The notes under the pieces are model-generated. The model saw only the letters and a program-made list of their open reading frames with translations, did not search any database and was not told the origin of the DNA. From assembly GCA_900766005.1 (NCBI GenBank), contig CAAFTU010000049.1, positions 1-32,022 on the forward strand: DNA of 32,022 bases. Direction: 5' to 3'. Source of the stretch: an uncultured Bacteroides sp. Lineage in GTDB: Bacteria; Bacteroidota; Bacteroidia; Bacteroidales; Bacteroidaceae. Below, piece by piece: positions 16,464 through 26,840 of this stretch. A program made the translations under genes and the position numbers. Numbering within the stretch: position 1 is the first letter of the stretch; each line of letters begins with the position of its first letter.

Positions 16464-17375
16464 TCAGAACAATTTAGCAGGATATTCACCGCCATCCACC
16501 AAAGCCTGGATTTTATCCACCACTTCCTGACGGTCTTCCGGATAAGTCACGCCAAACCACTTGCTGGTAGTGTCGAGCACTTCCACCGTAGCAGTCTTTT
16601 CAGTAATCAGCTTATCCACCATCAAAGGAATGAAGAATTCGCTCTTCAGATTTTCCATGTTCTTCGGATCACTCAAGAACGTCTTGAAGAATTCCTGGCT
16701 GTAAGCAAAGTAATCGGGAGTAAAGCCCCAGAAGTTCATGCTCACCGGAGTTGTATCAGGTGTAGCAGTCCATTCACCATTGTCATCGATATACTTCACT
16801 TCACCATCGATACGCTGAATCTTGGTGCGTTCCACAACAGAAGTAAGCAAGTGCTGATCGTTCGTGCTGCAAATACCGCGAGATACAGTACCACTTTCGC
16901 TCAGCGTATTACCCACGCGGAAACCTACCATAGAATAAACGTTCTTAGAACCTTCGGGAAGAGCAGCAAGGAATTTGCCCATTACCATAAACGTATCGCG
17001 GCCATAAAAGTCGTCGCAGTTGATAACAGCAAACGGTTCTTTAATTACATCTGCAGCCATCATCACAGCGTGGTTAGTACCCCAAGGCTTCGTACGATCA
17101 GCCGGACAAGTAAATCCTTCAGGAAGTTTATCCAATTCCTGGAACACACATTCGCAAGGAATATGGCCTTCATATTTAGAGATAATCTTTTCTTTGAAGT
17201 CTTTTTCGAAATCTTTACGGATGATAAATACGAGTTTACCAAAGCCAGCCTTGATAGCATCATAGATAGAATAATCCATGATTGTTTCACCATTTGGACC
17301 CAGACCGTCCAATTGTTTCAAGCCACCATAACGGCTGCCCATACCAGCTGCCAATAATAATAAAGTTGGTTTCAT
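16464..17375 (-). CDS. Sugar-phosphate nucleotidyltransferase-like protein
   Basis: The fold-defining N-terminal signature LLLLAAGMGSRYGG (residues 5-18; GMGSR at 11-15) and a downstream lysine (K20) mark a Rossmann-like NTP transferase. KPWGTNHA (about 96-103) and the metal-binding NCDDF (D121, D122) support this. Relatives transfer a nucleotide to a sugar phosphate (for example UTP-glucose-1-phosphate uridylyltransferase), but the substrate here is not evident. I set the start at the ATG at 17375 (MKPTLL). An upstream in-frame ATG at 17429 would add 18 residues that do not fit the fold start, and the -7 element lies across that region. It is flanked by its own promoter-like element and terminator, so probably monocistronic. 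Confidence 0.85.
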   Translation of the reverse strand: MKPTLLLLAAGMGSRYGGLKQLDGLGPNGETIMDYSIYDAIKAGFGKLVFIIRKDFEKDFKEKIISKYEGHIPCECVFQELDKLPEGFTCPADRTKPWGTNHAVMMAADVIKEPFAVINCDDFYGRDTFMVMGKFLAALPEGSKNVYSMVGFRVGNTLSESGTVSRGICSTNDQHLLTSVVERTKIQRIDGEVKYIDDNGEWTATPDTTPVSMNFWGFTPDYFAYSQEFFKTFLSDPKNMENLKSEFFIPLMVDKLITEKTATVEVLDTTSKWFGVTYPEDRQEVVDKIQALVDGGEYPAKLF

Positions 17376-17426
17376 AAATTGTATAATAATTAAAAGGTTA
17401 GTAGATGTCAACGGCATCAGTTTGTG

Positions 17427-17434
17427 CAAATTTA
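17427..17434 (-). promoter_or_regulatory. Putative -7 element of the nucleotidyltransferase gene
   Basis: The minus strand reads TAAATTTG, matching TAnnTTTG, about 52 bp upstream of the chosen ATG. No -33 TTTG at standard spacing is seen. It supports the shorter start at 17375, since a transcript from here would begin downstream of, or at, the longer start. Confidence 0.5.
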
Positions 17435-17534
17435 CAAAAACTTTTTTCTTTTGTCTTATTATTCGTTTTAAAAAGATAGTAATTTACATAAAATCGTAAA
17501 AGTAAACTACCAGCCGTGCTACATCCTTACCGTT

Positions 17535-19877
17535 TTAGAATGGATAACCGATGGCAAAATGAATTCCTAAATTCTTACCAAAGGAGCCGGTCACATTGTA
17601 GTAGCCGCTCTTTCCTGTATCATACGGAAGATGCAAAGGCACGCCGAAGTCGAGACGAAAGACAAGAATATCCATATCATAACGCACCCCCATACCGGTG
17701 CCCAGCGCAATCTGCTTCGGGAAAGTCTTCAAGCAAAGCTGTGAATCGGGACGAGCCTCATCCCGGCGAAGCAGCCACACATTGCCGGCATCCAAGAAGG
17801 CAGCTCCCCAGATGCTTTTAAAGATCCGGAAGCGATATTCCACATTTGCCTCAAAGCGGAAAGTTCCCGTCTGATCCAGATAAGAATATTTACTATCCTT
17901 GGGATGATATCCACCAGGACCGATGCTGCGGATAGTAAATGCACGGATACTGTTGGCACCTCCCACATAGAACTGTTCACTGTACGGAGCAATCGTTGCG
18001 TTGCCATAGGCAAACAAAGCTCCCAACGCCACACGGGAAGCCAGCTGGTTGTTCACATCCAGATTCCACAGATGACGGAACTCGGAATTGAACTTGACAA
18101 ACTGAGAGAAAGGAGCCCCCAGGAGTTTCTTCCCCTGCTCGCTAAACGGCTTACCAAATGCACGATAAATCGTAGATGTCACATTACCGGCTGAAGCCAC
18201 TGTTGTCTGCCACCAGATTGGATTCTTGACTCTCCACGCACCAGCATTGTCATAAGTATATGTATATTCCATGGCCGGGATAAACTGGTTGTCCAGACTG
18301 ACATACAGTGCCGGATTCTCGGCCGCAATCTTTCGGAATTCCTCCGACTGATGCTGCAGCACATTAAACGTCAGTTTAAAGGGCGTAATGCTATGCCGGC
18401 TCGTGCGGGTGGGACGGAAATCATAAGTGGCATTACCACCAAACGAAAGCAGTTTGTAATACTTCGCCCGGTTCAACTGATCCACATACAACCGGAAAGT
18501 AGTCGTGGCCGGAAAGTCAAATTCCAGTTTACCCAAATGAGGGAAAACCACCCGCGGAAAGACCAGCGAACTGGACAAGCCCATCTCCCAGCTATTCATC
18601 AGCGAGTTTTTTTCCACATTCCCGGTCTGCCATTCATACGATCCCTTCAGTTTCACATTCCAGCTCTCGCCCCCGCCAAACACATTGTTGCGGGTCACAC
18701 CAAACGAAGCACCGGGGCCAATCTGATCATTGCTCTTGCTCACCACATTCAGTTCCAGTTCGGCATCCAGCGGTTTGGCAAAAGTAGCCTGCATTTTAAT
18801 ACCCAACGTATCACAGTTGGCCAGCGAGTCTTTCGGTGCATATTGAATATCCATATAGCTAAAGATACCAAGCTGGCTCAGTTTCTCCTGCACCTGCTCC
18901 TGCCGGTGCTGACTGTACAGCCGCGTCTGATAAGCCTTACGCATCCGCTCATTGGGCACGAACTGCTGATAGTTCAGCCAGCGGTAAAGCATATTGGGAC
19001 GCACCTGCAGTTTCTTATAATAATAAATCTTCAGATCCCTGTACATGACACTGTCGTTCGGTTCCTCCCCGTTCTTTCCAAACAGAGCCACAGAGGCATC
19101 CCCCACATAATACGGCCGCTGCGCTGCAGCCGGCAACCCCGGCACCGGAATCAGCCGAAGACTGATATGCCCACCCGGCACCAATGTCGTATCAGCCTGA
19201 TAAGTCATATAATCGGGGCGAAAGTAGAAATAACCCCGGTTGCGGAGCAGTGTACTGATACGGGTACGCTCCTTATCCAAGTCGACCACATTAAACTGCT
19301 CACCCGGACGGATATACGACAAGAAACGACCCCGCTCCATGATACGCAACGCCTGCGGATGGAAGCGCTGATAATACACCGTATCTATGAAATAAGGATT
19401 CTTCATGTCCACCGTATAAACAATCCCCGCTTTCAAGCTGTCTTTCTTATCCGGAATCACCTGATAAGAGACCTTCCCGTTGAAATAGCCATAATCACGA
19501 AGCAGGTTCGTAGCCACCTTCATACGCACTTCCGGATTAACCGTAGAAATAAAGACAGGGGGATTGGCAGCAAAACGATTGAAAATCCATTTACCGACCC
19601 CTTTCTTATACTTCACAAAGTCATTATACACCCACATCTTGAAAGGAATCGGCAGAAAACCTCCCAACATTGTCGTACTCGGTGCTTTATCCAACGCTGC
19701 AGCAATCTCCGTCAGCGTAATTTCTCCCACCGCCGTAGCCGTGTCTTTCAGCACCACCGTTTTGCCGCCCGTATAAAGCACCTCCCCTTCCGGAAGATGT
19801 TTTGTCACCGAACAGCCCGAAAAAAACACCCCATTCAGCAGGCATACTGCTGCAATATATAACAAGATTCGTTTCAT
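17535..19877 (-). CDS. tamL: TamL: lipoprotein-type BamA/TamA-family outer-membrane barrel
   Basis: The 780-residue product starts with a lipoprotein signal (lipobox FFSGC, C22) rather than a plain signal peptide. POTRA-like modules follow (about 30-330, for example LLRDYGYFNGKVSY and LLRNRGYFYFRP), then a C-terminal Omp85 beta-barrel (about 380-780) with GPGASFGVTRNNVFGGGE and the terminal GIHFAIGYPF, which ends in the expected aromatic residue. Lipidated TamA variants paired with TamB are known in Bacteroidetes as TamL. It lies 2 bp downstream of tamB, so the two are made from one transcript. No clear terminator is visible after the stop. Confidence 0.9.
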   Translation of the reverse strand: MKRILLYIAAVCLLNGVFFSGCSVTKHLPEGEVLYTGGKTVVLKDTATAVGEITLTEIAAALDKAPSTTMLGGFLPIPFKMWVYNDFVKYKKGVGKWIFNRFAANPPVFISTVNPEVRMKVATNLLRDYGYFNGKVSYQVIPDKKDSLKAGIVYTVDMKNPYFIDTVYYQRFHPQALRIMERGRFLSYIRPGEQFNVVDLDKERTRISTLLRNRGYFYFRPDYMTYQADTTLVPGGHISLRLIPVPGLPAAAQRPYYVGDASVALFGKNGEEPNDSVMYRDLKIYYYKKLQVRPNMLYRWLNYQQFVPNERMRKAYQTRLYSQHRQEQVQEKLSQLGIFSYMDIQYAPKDSLANCDTLGIKMQATFAKPLDAELELNVVSKSNDQIGPGASFGVTRNNVFGGGESWNVKLKGSYEWQTGNVEKNSLMNSWEMGLSSSLVFPRVVFPHLGKLEFDFPATTTFRLYVDQLNRAKYYKLLSFGGNATYDFRPTRTSRHSITPFKLTFNVLQHQSEEFRKIAAENPALYVSLDNQFIPAMEYTYTYDNAGAWRVKNPIWWQTTVASAGNVTSTIYRAFGKPFSEQGKKLLGAPFSQFVKFNSEFRHLWNLDVNNQLASRVALGALFAYGNATIAPYSEQFYVGGANSIRAFTIRSIGPGGYHPKDSKYSYLDQTGTFRFEANVEYRFRIFKSIWGAAFLDAGNVWLLRRDEARPDSQLCLKTFPKQIALGTGMGVRYDMDILVFRLDFGVPLHLPYDTGKSGYYNVTGSFGKNLGIHFAIGYPF

Positions 19878-19879
19878 TC

Positions 19880-22800
19880 TTATTTCTTTTTCCTAAAGAT
19901 AAACAGTTCACTCAGCTTGTCCAACTTCTTACGAAGCACCAAACCCACACCGGTTTCCGTGATTTCACCTTCGAGCACACTTTCATAATTCTTATCGTAG
20001 AACAGGCGGATATACCGTGTACCAGTCCGGTCCAAACGATATTCCAAAGAGATGTTGTCAATAAACGATTCAGCATCATTGGTCACATTCTCTCCTTGCG
20101 ACACCTTACCGCCGATCACAATCTGGAACCGGTTGTTGAAAAAGCGCTGAGAATAACGGAAACTGAAGTCGGTCCGCTTACTGCCGGTCTCCGAATCATC
20201 ATGATCTTCCACTCCGACCGACAGACTGGCGTTCTTCAGATTGCCCATCAACGAGTTAATCTGGCTGCTCAACACAGACGACAAGGCCGCTCCCATATTC
20301 ATTTTAAGCAGCCCGCCTCCGCCGCCACCTATCGGATTAGTGCCCAGGTACGTCTTCATCACCATAATATACAAAGCCTGCTTACCCCGTTCTTCAGCTC
20401 CCATAGCAGTAAGTTCGTTCTGAATGCCGGCATCCTCCGGAGACGACACATCAAAAGCAAACGACAGATTATCCAAACGATTCTTGACAATCACCGACAC
20501 ATCAAAGTTCACCATGCGGCTGCCTCCGTCATCTCCTTCAGATACCGATGCCCGGATATGGTCGGTCGCTTTGAAATTCAACATCGGGTCCATCGGATTA
20601 CCCGTCCATTCCACATAACTGCCATTGTCAATCGCAAACTCCTTGGCAGCAATGACATGCAAATCATATTTCATCACACCACCGGTCAGCGTATAACGCC
20701 CGGTCAAGGTCAGATCACCCTGCGGCGTATACTTCAGAGAAAGGTCACCTCCCCCTTCCAGCTGAATACGGTTATCATTGCTCGCATCCAAGTCCACCTT
20801 CACCCTTACCGAAGGATCAATGTGCACCATCATATTCATATCCAATCCCCCTAAAGAAACCGTAGGTACCTCTTGCCGCACCACCGTTGCCGTGTCACTG
20901 AACGAAGTAAAGGTAACCAGACTGCCCAGGCGGTCCTGCACCGTCAGCGGAGAATCGGTGAGCACATACGAAACATCCGTATTTCCCAGCAGGCTCATAT
21001 TCCCCCGCATCTTCAATCCGTCGAGCGGTCCCTTCACCGTAGCCCGGAAGTCGGCAAACACCTTGCCATAAACCAGACTTTCACGTGTGCGCTTGGCATC
21101 CATCAGTGTATAGTTCTGAGCCAGCATATTCAGATTAGCCATCGGCCGGTTCATGTCGCGGAAATCCACATACCCATCAATCGTAAAAGGATTCTTGGAG
21201 GTAGTATAAATAGCAAACTTATCAAACTGCAAGCGGTTTCTCTTTATCTGCAGCGGCCGGTTGTCGAGCCACAAACTAACCCCATATTGCCGGGAAAACA
21301 AGGCTGCACTATCCAGGGCCAGCTCCCCGTCGACCTGAGGCTGCTCCGTACTACCCGTGATATTCAATTCACCGTCCACATCTCCCGACAACGTCACAAG
21401 CTGATCGGGAATAAACGCATTAGCCACCTTGAGCGGGAAATGAACCAGCGTCGTGCTCACCTCCAGGCTGTCTTTTCCGGTCGAGGTAGGCATCAGTTTG
21501 CCGTCTGCCAGCAACACCTCATTCCCGTCGTGATTCAAATAAGCATTCAGATACTGCTTGCCCCGCTCACCAGGCAACCAGGTAGCCCCCAGCGTCACAT
21601 CACCGATGGGCTGCTGCTCATAAGTCAGCTTGGCCACCGAAGCCTCGGCAGAAAGCTGTAAATCCTTTTCCGTCTGAATGTAGTGCGCCTCCATGGAAAA
21701 AAGACCCGTGATTTCAGGCAAGTAAGGCAAAACCCCCGAAATCTCCTTCAGACTGATGCGGCGTATTTCCACATCCATATTCTGCAACGACGTAGTGTCT
21801 CCCTGCATGGAATGAACCAAGAAAGCCATGTCGTTGTCGCCACGCATATCCACATTGGCATACACCCGCATATTTTTGTGCACATAAATCCAATTGTGAT
21901 GCTCATTAAAATAGAACTTACGATATGCAATCGTCGGTTTTTCAGGAATCAGCGTAAAAGCCAGCCCGTTGCCTTTGCCATGCCCTTCAAACAGCGGACG
22001 GATGTTTACCCCCAGCTGAATACCAGTCTCCCCTTTACCATTTTTGTAATCGAGCATCACTTCCCCGTCGCGGTCTCTGATTTCACCCGTCAGAGCAGCA
22101 GAGAAAGACTGCTGCGGGTTTTGCGGACCATTGACTACACCTGCCCGCAAACGCATCAGCGTCGTATCTTGTTCCACCGTAAAAGAGATGGTATCCAAAA
22201 GCAACGTATCCATCTTGAAAGCCTGAATGGAAGCCTTTCCATTGATTCCCTTGTCGGGTGCTGCTCCCAAACGGACAGCCGCTTGCTTATAAGAAACATG
22301 CTGAGTAGACAAAAAGTCGGCCAACGGATTCTTTTTCCCTGCCGTAAAAGAAAAGTCAGCTGCAGGCAACGCCTCTCTCAGCGCCGCATGGTTCAACGCT
22401 TTCTCCTGAAGCTGATTTAGCAAGACATCTACAAAATGCGCAGACTGCTTCACCAGCGGATTTACCCCCATCCGGGAAGTTATATCCACCGTCATATCCC
22501 CAGAACCCAGATGAGCCATTACACTGTTTCTGCGGGCTTCTGCCGAAAAGTTGAATGCCAACGGATGCTTCAACGGCTGAGGTATCAATCCCAACTCATA
22601 CAAATCGAGCCAATCAACATCCATCGCCAGTTTTCCGTCGGGATACGAATGAGCCAGATGATATTCGGCATCTGCCTCCATCTTCAACAGCGCATTGTCA
22701 CTGCTCAGCCGAGCCGAAGCCAAAGCCCCCTTCAATGTCCCCCTCAAGTTGACATTCGACAACCGATAGCGTGCATAGTGCAACTGATCCAAGGACAGAT

Positions 22801-24391
22801 TGAGATGTCCCACCGACTGAGAAGACATCACGTCGAGCCCACGTCCGTGTGCATCGGCCGAAAGAGAAAGTTCGTAAATGGAGTCCTTAGGAAGAAAATT
22901 GTGTATTTGCAGTTTATCAACCCTCAAGTCGGCTTTATACTGCTCCGTAAACGTATTCAGTTCAGCGTTCATCCCCAAACTGCCCTCTCCCTGCTTCACT
23001 TGAAGCATGGCTTTATAAGACGGACCGTGTAAATCGAGCCGTGCCTTTAATTTCATACTATCGGGAATTACCAAAGCCTCATCAGGAAGTTCACCCGACA
23101 GAGCGGTAAGGAAATTCAGATTTTGGGTTACCATATCGATTCCGATTGTACCGGAACGTGTCAGGCTGTCGGTCAGATTCTCCATCACCCCTCCTCCTTG
23201 CATAGAGAAAGCGCCCGGCAAATCAACGGTGAAACGAGAAATCTGCATTTCTTTCAGGTTGCCGTCTGTTCCGGCATGAATCACCAGCGGACGGAACGGA
23301 TAAGCCTCCTTGAAACTATCCGGCAATCCACCGGCAAAGAGCAGCACATCTTCCTTTCCGACATAAGCGTTCAAGTCGACCAGCAGCCGGCCGGTAGTGG
23401 GCATATTCACCAGTTTCCAGTACGTATGCGCCGACAAATCAATCATAGAATGTGGAGTCTGCAGCTTCAGCTTCGGCACACTGATAATCGAGTCATTAGA
23501 AAACAGGCGTCCGGAGAAAGAAGTCACACTCAGTCCCGAACGCTCATTCAGCGTCAGCTGGCGGATGACGGCATTCATGTCACGCCCCCGATACCACAAA
23601 GAATCCAGCCCTATATTCACATCCCGGAGACCTATATGAGAAGCGTCAAATCCTTCGGCAGGTGCACCTCCCCCCGTGTCATAGCTGAGCGATGTACCCG
23701 ACAGCAGAAATTTCTTCAGTGCATACGCCTGCTCTTTCAGATCGGCCTTTGCGCCGTCAATATCAGCCTCACCAATGTGCGCAGCCATGCGCAGAGAGTC
23801 GGCCGGCATCTGCATAGTGAAAGACACATTCTTTAATTTCAACTGATGCAAATCAAACTTCCAGTTGACCGGAGAAGTAGCCGTTGTATCCTCTTCCACC
23901 TCAGTTGTGTCATTCATCAACAGCTGCACATGGGTATCGGAAAGCTTAACCTGATTCACCGTCACAGCCTCGTCGGACAAATCAACACCGTGACTTTGGA
24001 AAGAAAAATTCCCCAATACACCCGTGACTTGCATGCCCTCAATCAAATGAGCCGAATTCACCGTCACCCCACTCAGAGACACATCATCAATTTCCACCTG
24101 CCCTTTCAACAAAGGCCATGCCTGAACACGCACGTTCAGTCTCTCCATCAGCAACAGTGTATCCGGTTCCTGTACCACTTCTACCCCACGAACCAATAAA
24201 TTCAGCGGAAAGCGAAGGTCGATGCGCTCTACCTGAATCTGCATACCCGTTGCCTCAGAGGCAAAAGCCGTCACCTCCCGACGCAAAAAATTCTGCACAG
24301 GAGGGATATAAAGCAATATCATTAAGATGACAAAAAGTATTACCGGAGTAAACAAGACCCAACTTATTCTCCGTATCCATTTCCGTTTCAT
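19880..24391 (-). CDS. tamB: TamB: inner-membrane-anchored translocation/assembly protein
   Basis: This is a very large protein (1503 residues from the chosen ATG at 24391, MKRKWIRRISW) with one N-terminal membrane helix (about 8-32). A long run of beta-strand-rich repeats follows, ending in the TamB/DUF490 domain (roughly the last 400 residues, including GNPMDPMLNFKATDHI and GGKVSQGENVTN). TamB-type proteins span the periplasm and are linked with outer-membrane protein insertion and phospholipid transfer. A longer frame to 24433 would add 14 residues before the basic start and is less likely. The 2-bp spacing to tamL supports a working pair. Confidence 0.9.
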   Translation of the reverse strand: MKRKWIRRISWVLFTPVILFVILMILLYIPPVQNFLRREVTAFASEATGMQIQVERIDLRFPLNLLVRGVEVVQEPDTLLLMERLNVRVQAWPLLKGQVEIDDVSLSGVTVNSAHLIEGMQVTGVLGNFSFQSHGVDLSDEAVTVNQVKLSDTHVQLLMNDTTEVEEDTTATSPVNWKFDLHQLKLKNVSFTMQMPADSLRMAAHIGEADIDGAKADLKEQAYALKKFLLSGTSLSYDTGGGAPAEGFDASHIGLRDVNIGLDSLWYRGRDMNAVIRQLTLNERSGLSVTSFSGRLFSNDSIISVPKLKLQTPHSMIDLSAHTYWKLVNMPTTGRLLVDLNAYVGKEDVLLFAGGLPDSFKEAYPFRPLVIHAGTDGNLKEMQISRFTVDLPGAFSMQGGGVMENLTDSLTRSGTIGIDMVTQNLNFLTALSGELPDEALVIPDSMKLKARLDLHGPSYKAMLQVKQGEGSLGMNAELNTFTEQYKADLRVDKLQIHNFLPKDSIYELSLSADAHGRGLDVMSSQSVGHLNLSLDQLHYARYRLSNVNLRGTLKGALASARLSSDNALLKMEADAEYHLAHSYPDGKLAMDVDWLDLYELGLIPQPLKHPLAFNFSAEARRNSVMAHLGSGDMTVDITSRMGVNPLVKQSAHFVDVLLNQLQEKALNHAALREALPAADFSFTAGKKNPLADFLSTQHVSYKQAAVRLGAAPDKGINGKASIQAFKMDTLLLDTISFTVEQDTTLMRLRAGVVNGPQNPQQSFSAALTGEIRDRDGEVMLDYKNGKGETGIQLGVNIRPLFEGHGKGNGLAFTLIPEKPTIAYRKFYFNEHHNWIYVHKNMRVYANVDMRGDNDMAFLVHSMQGDTTSLQNMDVEIRRISLKEISGVLPYLPEITGLFSMEAHYIQTEKDLQLSAEASVAKLTYEQQPIGDVTLGATWLPGERGKQYLNAYLNHDGNEVLLADGKLMPTSTGKDSLEVSTTLVHFPLKVANAFIPDQLVTLSGDVDGELNITGSTEQPQVDGELALDSAALFSRQYGVSLWLDNRPLQIKRNRLQFDKFAIYTTSKNPFTIDGYVDFRDMNRPMANLNMLAQNYTLMDAKRTRESLVYGKVFADFRATVKGPLDGLKMRGNMSLLGNTDVSYVLTDSPLTVQDRLGSLVTFTSFSDTATVVRQEVPTVSLGGLDMNMMVHIDPSVRVKVDLDASNDNRIQLEGGGDLSLKYTPQGDLTLTGRYTLTGGVMKYDLHVIAAKEFAIDNGSYVEWTGNPMDPMLNFKATDHIRASVSEGDDGGSRMVNFDVSVIVKNRLDNLSFAFDVSSPEDAGIQNELTAMGAEERGKQALYIMVMKTYLGTNPIGGGGGGLLKMNMGAALSSVLSSQINSLMGNLKNASLSVGVEDHDDSETGSKRTDFSFRYSQRFFNNRFQIVIGGKVSQGENVTNDAESFIDNISLEYRLDRTGTRYIRLFYDKNYESVLEGEITETGVGLVLRKKLDKLSELFIFRKKK

Positions 24392-24442
24392 GTAATATCT
24401 ATCAATGTGATTTAGGTAATACAAAGTAAACAATTAATCTTG

Positions 24443-24463
24443 AAAAAAGGTCCGAGCAGGCCC
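24443..24463 (-). terminator. Weak intrinsic terminator after the hybrid kinase operon
   Basis: The minus strand reads GGGCC-TGCTC-GGACC followed by six T residues. The stem is 5 bp with a central G-A mismatch, and outer CTTG/CAAG adds some support. It lies between the kinase stop (24506) and tamB. Confidence 0.45.
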
Positions 24464-24505
24464 AAGAAAGATGATTTAATCAGCAAAGGATATACAGATT
24501 TCCGC

Positions 24506-26830
24506 CTAACCGACTTTTTTCATCGACAACAAATAATTTTCTGCCTGACAGATGACAGCCGACACAATGGCCAATGCGCCCGATGCCGCCTGGCTAATCT
24601 CGTCAGAAAAATCAGCCTTTCCTCTGCAAGATTCCAAATATTTCAAAAGAGGAACCGCTTCTGAGGCATCAATCAAAGTAAAAAGCGGAAGCAACTTATG
24701 AGCCACCAACGCAATTTCCTCCGTATCCCTGTCCGACAAAGCCTGCTGCAGCCGTGCGGCACTTTTCTTCGTCTCCTCTGTGAAAGTCTGGATGATGGAA
24801 TAAGCCGCCGCTTCATCTTCCTCCGAATAGGCCGTCAGGGCAGAAAAGTTAATCCCTTTCCTTTTCATCTGCCCTGTCTGAGCCGTCTCTGCAGCCACCG
24901 GGCCTTCACTCACAACCTGCAACAACTCTTTCACCGTAAACGGCTTATGCAGGCATCCTGCAAATCCATGCTCCTGCAGTACATCCATATCCATCTCGCT
25001 ACGAGCCGTTACTGCTATAATCGGAATCGACTTAGCCTGCGGTATGGAAGACGCACGCAGCAACTTCACCAGATCGAACCCGTTGATAGCCGGCATCTGG
25101 ATATCAGTCAGCAGAAGATTGAAATCCGATGTACGGAGCTGTTCAATCAGTTCATCCAGCTGCTCGCAGCACACAGCATCGATATGATACTGCTTCAGCA
25201 TGGCAGCCGTAAGGGTCAGTTGAATTTTATCATCATCAATCAACAGCACGCGGATAGAAGAATCAGGCACTACCTGTTCTTTCTCTTCCACACATCTCCC
25301 CTTCCCGGTTTCATCCGCCTGCCGTTTTTCCATCACCGAGCGACCCACCGGATAAAGCGGCAGCACCACCGTAAAGCAGCTGCCCTCTCCCAAGCGACTG
25401 TCTACACGAATGGTTCCTTCAAGCAAGGCAATCAGCTTCTTCACTATAGACAACCCCAGCCCGAAACCTTCTTCACCCTGAGCCCCCGACAAGCGAGTAA
25501 ACTCCTGAAAAATACGCTCACAGTCCTCCGGTTTCATGCCTTGTCCGGTATCTTCCACCCGAATGGTCACCTTAGAAGAAGCATAAGCCACACTTAAAAC
25601 GATTTTTCCTTGCTGCGTAAACTTCACCGCATTGGAAAGCAGGTTGTTCACAATCTGCCGTATGCGCAACGGATCACTGATATACCTGTCGTTCAAATCA
25701 GGTGACACGTTGCACTGCAGTTCCAATCCTTTGGCAGCCGTCAAGGGCTCGAAGCTGACATGTATCTCTTCAAACAGCTGTGAAGGATTGAAAGTGACCC
25801 GATTCACCTCTGCCTTGTTCAAATCGAGCCGGTGAAAATCAAGCAAATCACTGACCAGTTTCAGCAAATGTTCCGACGAACTCTTCATATTATCCAAATA
25901 AAAACGCTGACGCTCATCGTCAGTCAGCCGGGACAGAAGTTCGGTATATCCAATAATGGAGCCCAAAGGAGCCTTAAAATCATGCGTAATGGCCAACATC
26001 AGTTTCTCGCGGGCTACAAGCAAGTCGTTCGCCCGCCGATTGGCCTGTTCCAATTCACGACGGTAACGATTGCTGCGGGAAATATCCCGGATAATAATGA
26101 CTAAGAAAAAAACGGCCAGCAAAACCGCACCCATAGCAATACCGGCAATGACCCGTGCCGAACGCATCCGCACTTCCTGCTGATGAACCGCATCTTCATG
26201 TGCACGCAGCGACATATTCTTTTCATACCGCTTGATTAAAGTATCCATTCGTGCGGTGAGCTGATTATTCACCCGCTGATACCTCGTACTGGTGCGCCGA
26301 ATCGTTTTTCGCCGCTGAAGTTGCTTCTCCGCCGTCGCCGTACGAAGTTTGCGCTGCAAAGAATCTTTAGATGAAGTAGGCTCCAATATGGTGTCCGTTG
26401 CCACTTCCAACGAAGTATTGACCAATACTGCACTGTCCTGTTTGGGCGGATTGAACGCTTCGGCCAACCGCTTGAAGAAACGCTTTTTTTTCTGAGGCGT
26501 CAGCAGTGAGTCACGTTTCGTTATGACCCGATGTTGCACACGCTGAAGAACAACTACCGAATCCTGTTCCTGCTGTATAATCTCCTCCACCTCCGAGGCA
26601 GACAGCAGACTGTCGTTGGCCTCATTCAAAAAACGGAGCATCTGCAAAGTATTCTTGTCCTTCTCATGAATCAAAGCCAGCAGACTGTCCGTACGTAAAT
26701 TCTGCTGGTCGTCTACAGCCGACAAGGTTTCCATTTCCTTGTGCACAAACAGCAGAGAAAAAAGAAAAACAGCGAGCAGCAAGATGTAACCGATGGTCAC
26801 TTTCAACTGGGTAACACGATAGGAAGCCAT
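24506..26830 (-). CDS. Hybrid sensor histidine kinase with REC and HPt domains
   Basis: The 774 residues run in this order: membrane helix (about 10-29), periplasmic helical/coiled region (30-225), second helix (about 227-248), HisKA with H283 in ITHDFKAPLG, HATPase with N-box NNLLSNAVKF (395-404) and G boxes DTGQGM and GFGLGL. A REC domain follows (about 526-640; acidic D532-D534, phospho-acceptor D576, T608, K629), then an HPt domain (about 660-774; H711 in VAHKLLPLF). The signal is unknown; the periplasmic part is a helical linker-like region without a recognised sensor fold. It lies 10 bp after the MATE gene as the last gene of a four-gene operon. The HPt suggests onward transfer to a separate regulator; the only one in the window is the sigma-54 regulator at 30368. 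Confidence 0.93.
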   Translation of the reverse strand: MASYRVTQLKVTIGYILLLAVFLFSLLFVHKEMETLSAVDDQQNLRTDSLLALIHEKDKNTLQMLRFLNEANDSLLSASEVEEIIQQEQDSVVVLQRVQHRVITKRDSLLTPQKKKRFFKRLAEAFNPPKQDSAVLVNTSLEVATDTILEPTSSKDSLQRKLRTATAEKQLQRRKTIRRTSTRYQRVNNQLTARMDTLIKRYEKNMSLRAHEDAVHQQEVRMRSARVIAGIAMGAVLLAVFFLVIIIRDISRSNRYRRELEQANRRANDLLVAREKLMLAITHDFKAPLGSIIGYTELLSRLTDDERQRFYLDNMKSSSEHLLKLVSDLLDFHRLDLNKAEVNRVTFNPSQLFEEIHVSFEPLTAAKGLELQCNVSPDLNDRYISDPLRIRQIVNNLLSNAVKFTQQGKIVLSVAYASSKVTIRVEDTGQGMKPEDCERIFQEFTRLSGAQGEEGFGLGLSIVKKLIALLEGTIRVDSRLGEGSCFTVVLPLYPVGRSVMEKRQADETGKGRCVEEKEQVVPDSSIRVLLIDDDKIQLTLTAAMLKQYHIDAVCCEQLDELIEQLRTSDFNLLLTDIQMPAINGFDLVKLLRASSIPQAKSIPIIAVTARSEMDMDVLQEHGFAGCLHKPFTVKELLQVVSEGPVAAETAQTGQMKRKGINFSALTAYSEEDEAAAYSIIQTFTEETKKSAARLQQALSDRDTEEIALVAHKLLPLFTLIDASEAVPLLKYLESCRGKADFSDEISQAASGALAIVSAVICQAENYLLSMKKVG

Positions 26831-26840
26831 GACTGTCTGC

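Noticed and set aside
18351..19862. 503-residue open frame on the plus strand
   Set aside because: It is fully antisense to tamL, whose barrel and lipobox are clear; its composition is rich in His, Arg and Ile with no domain signature.
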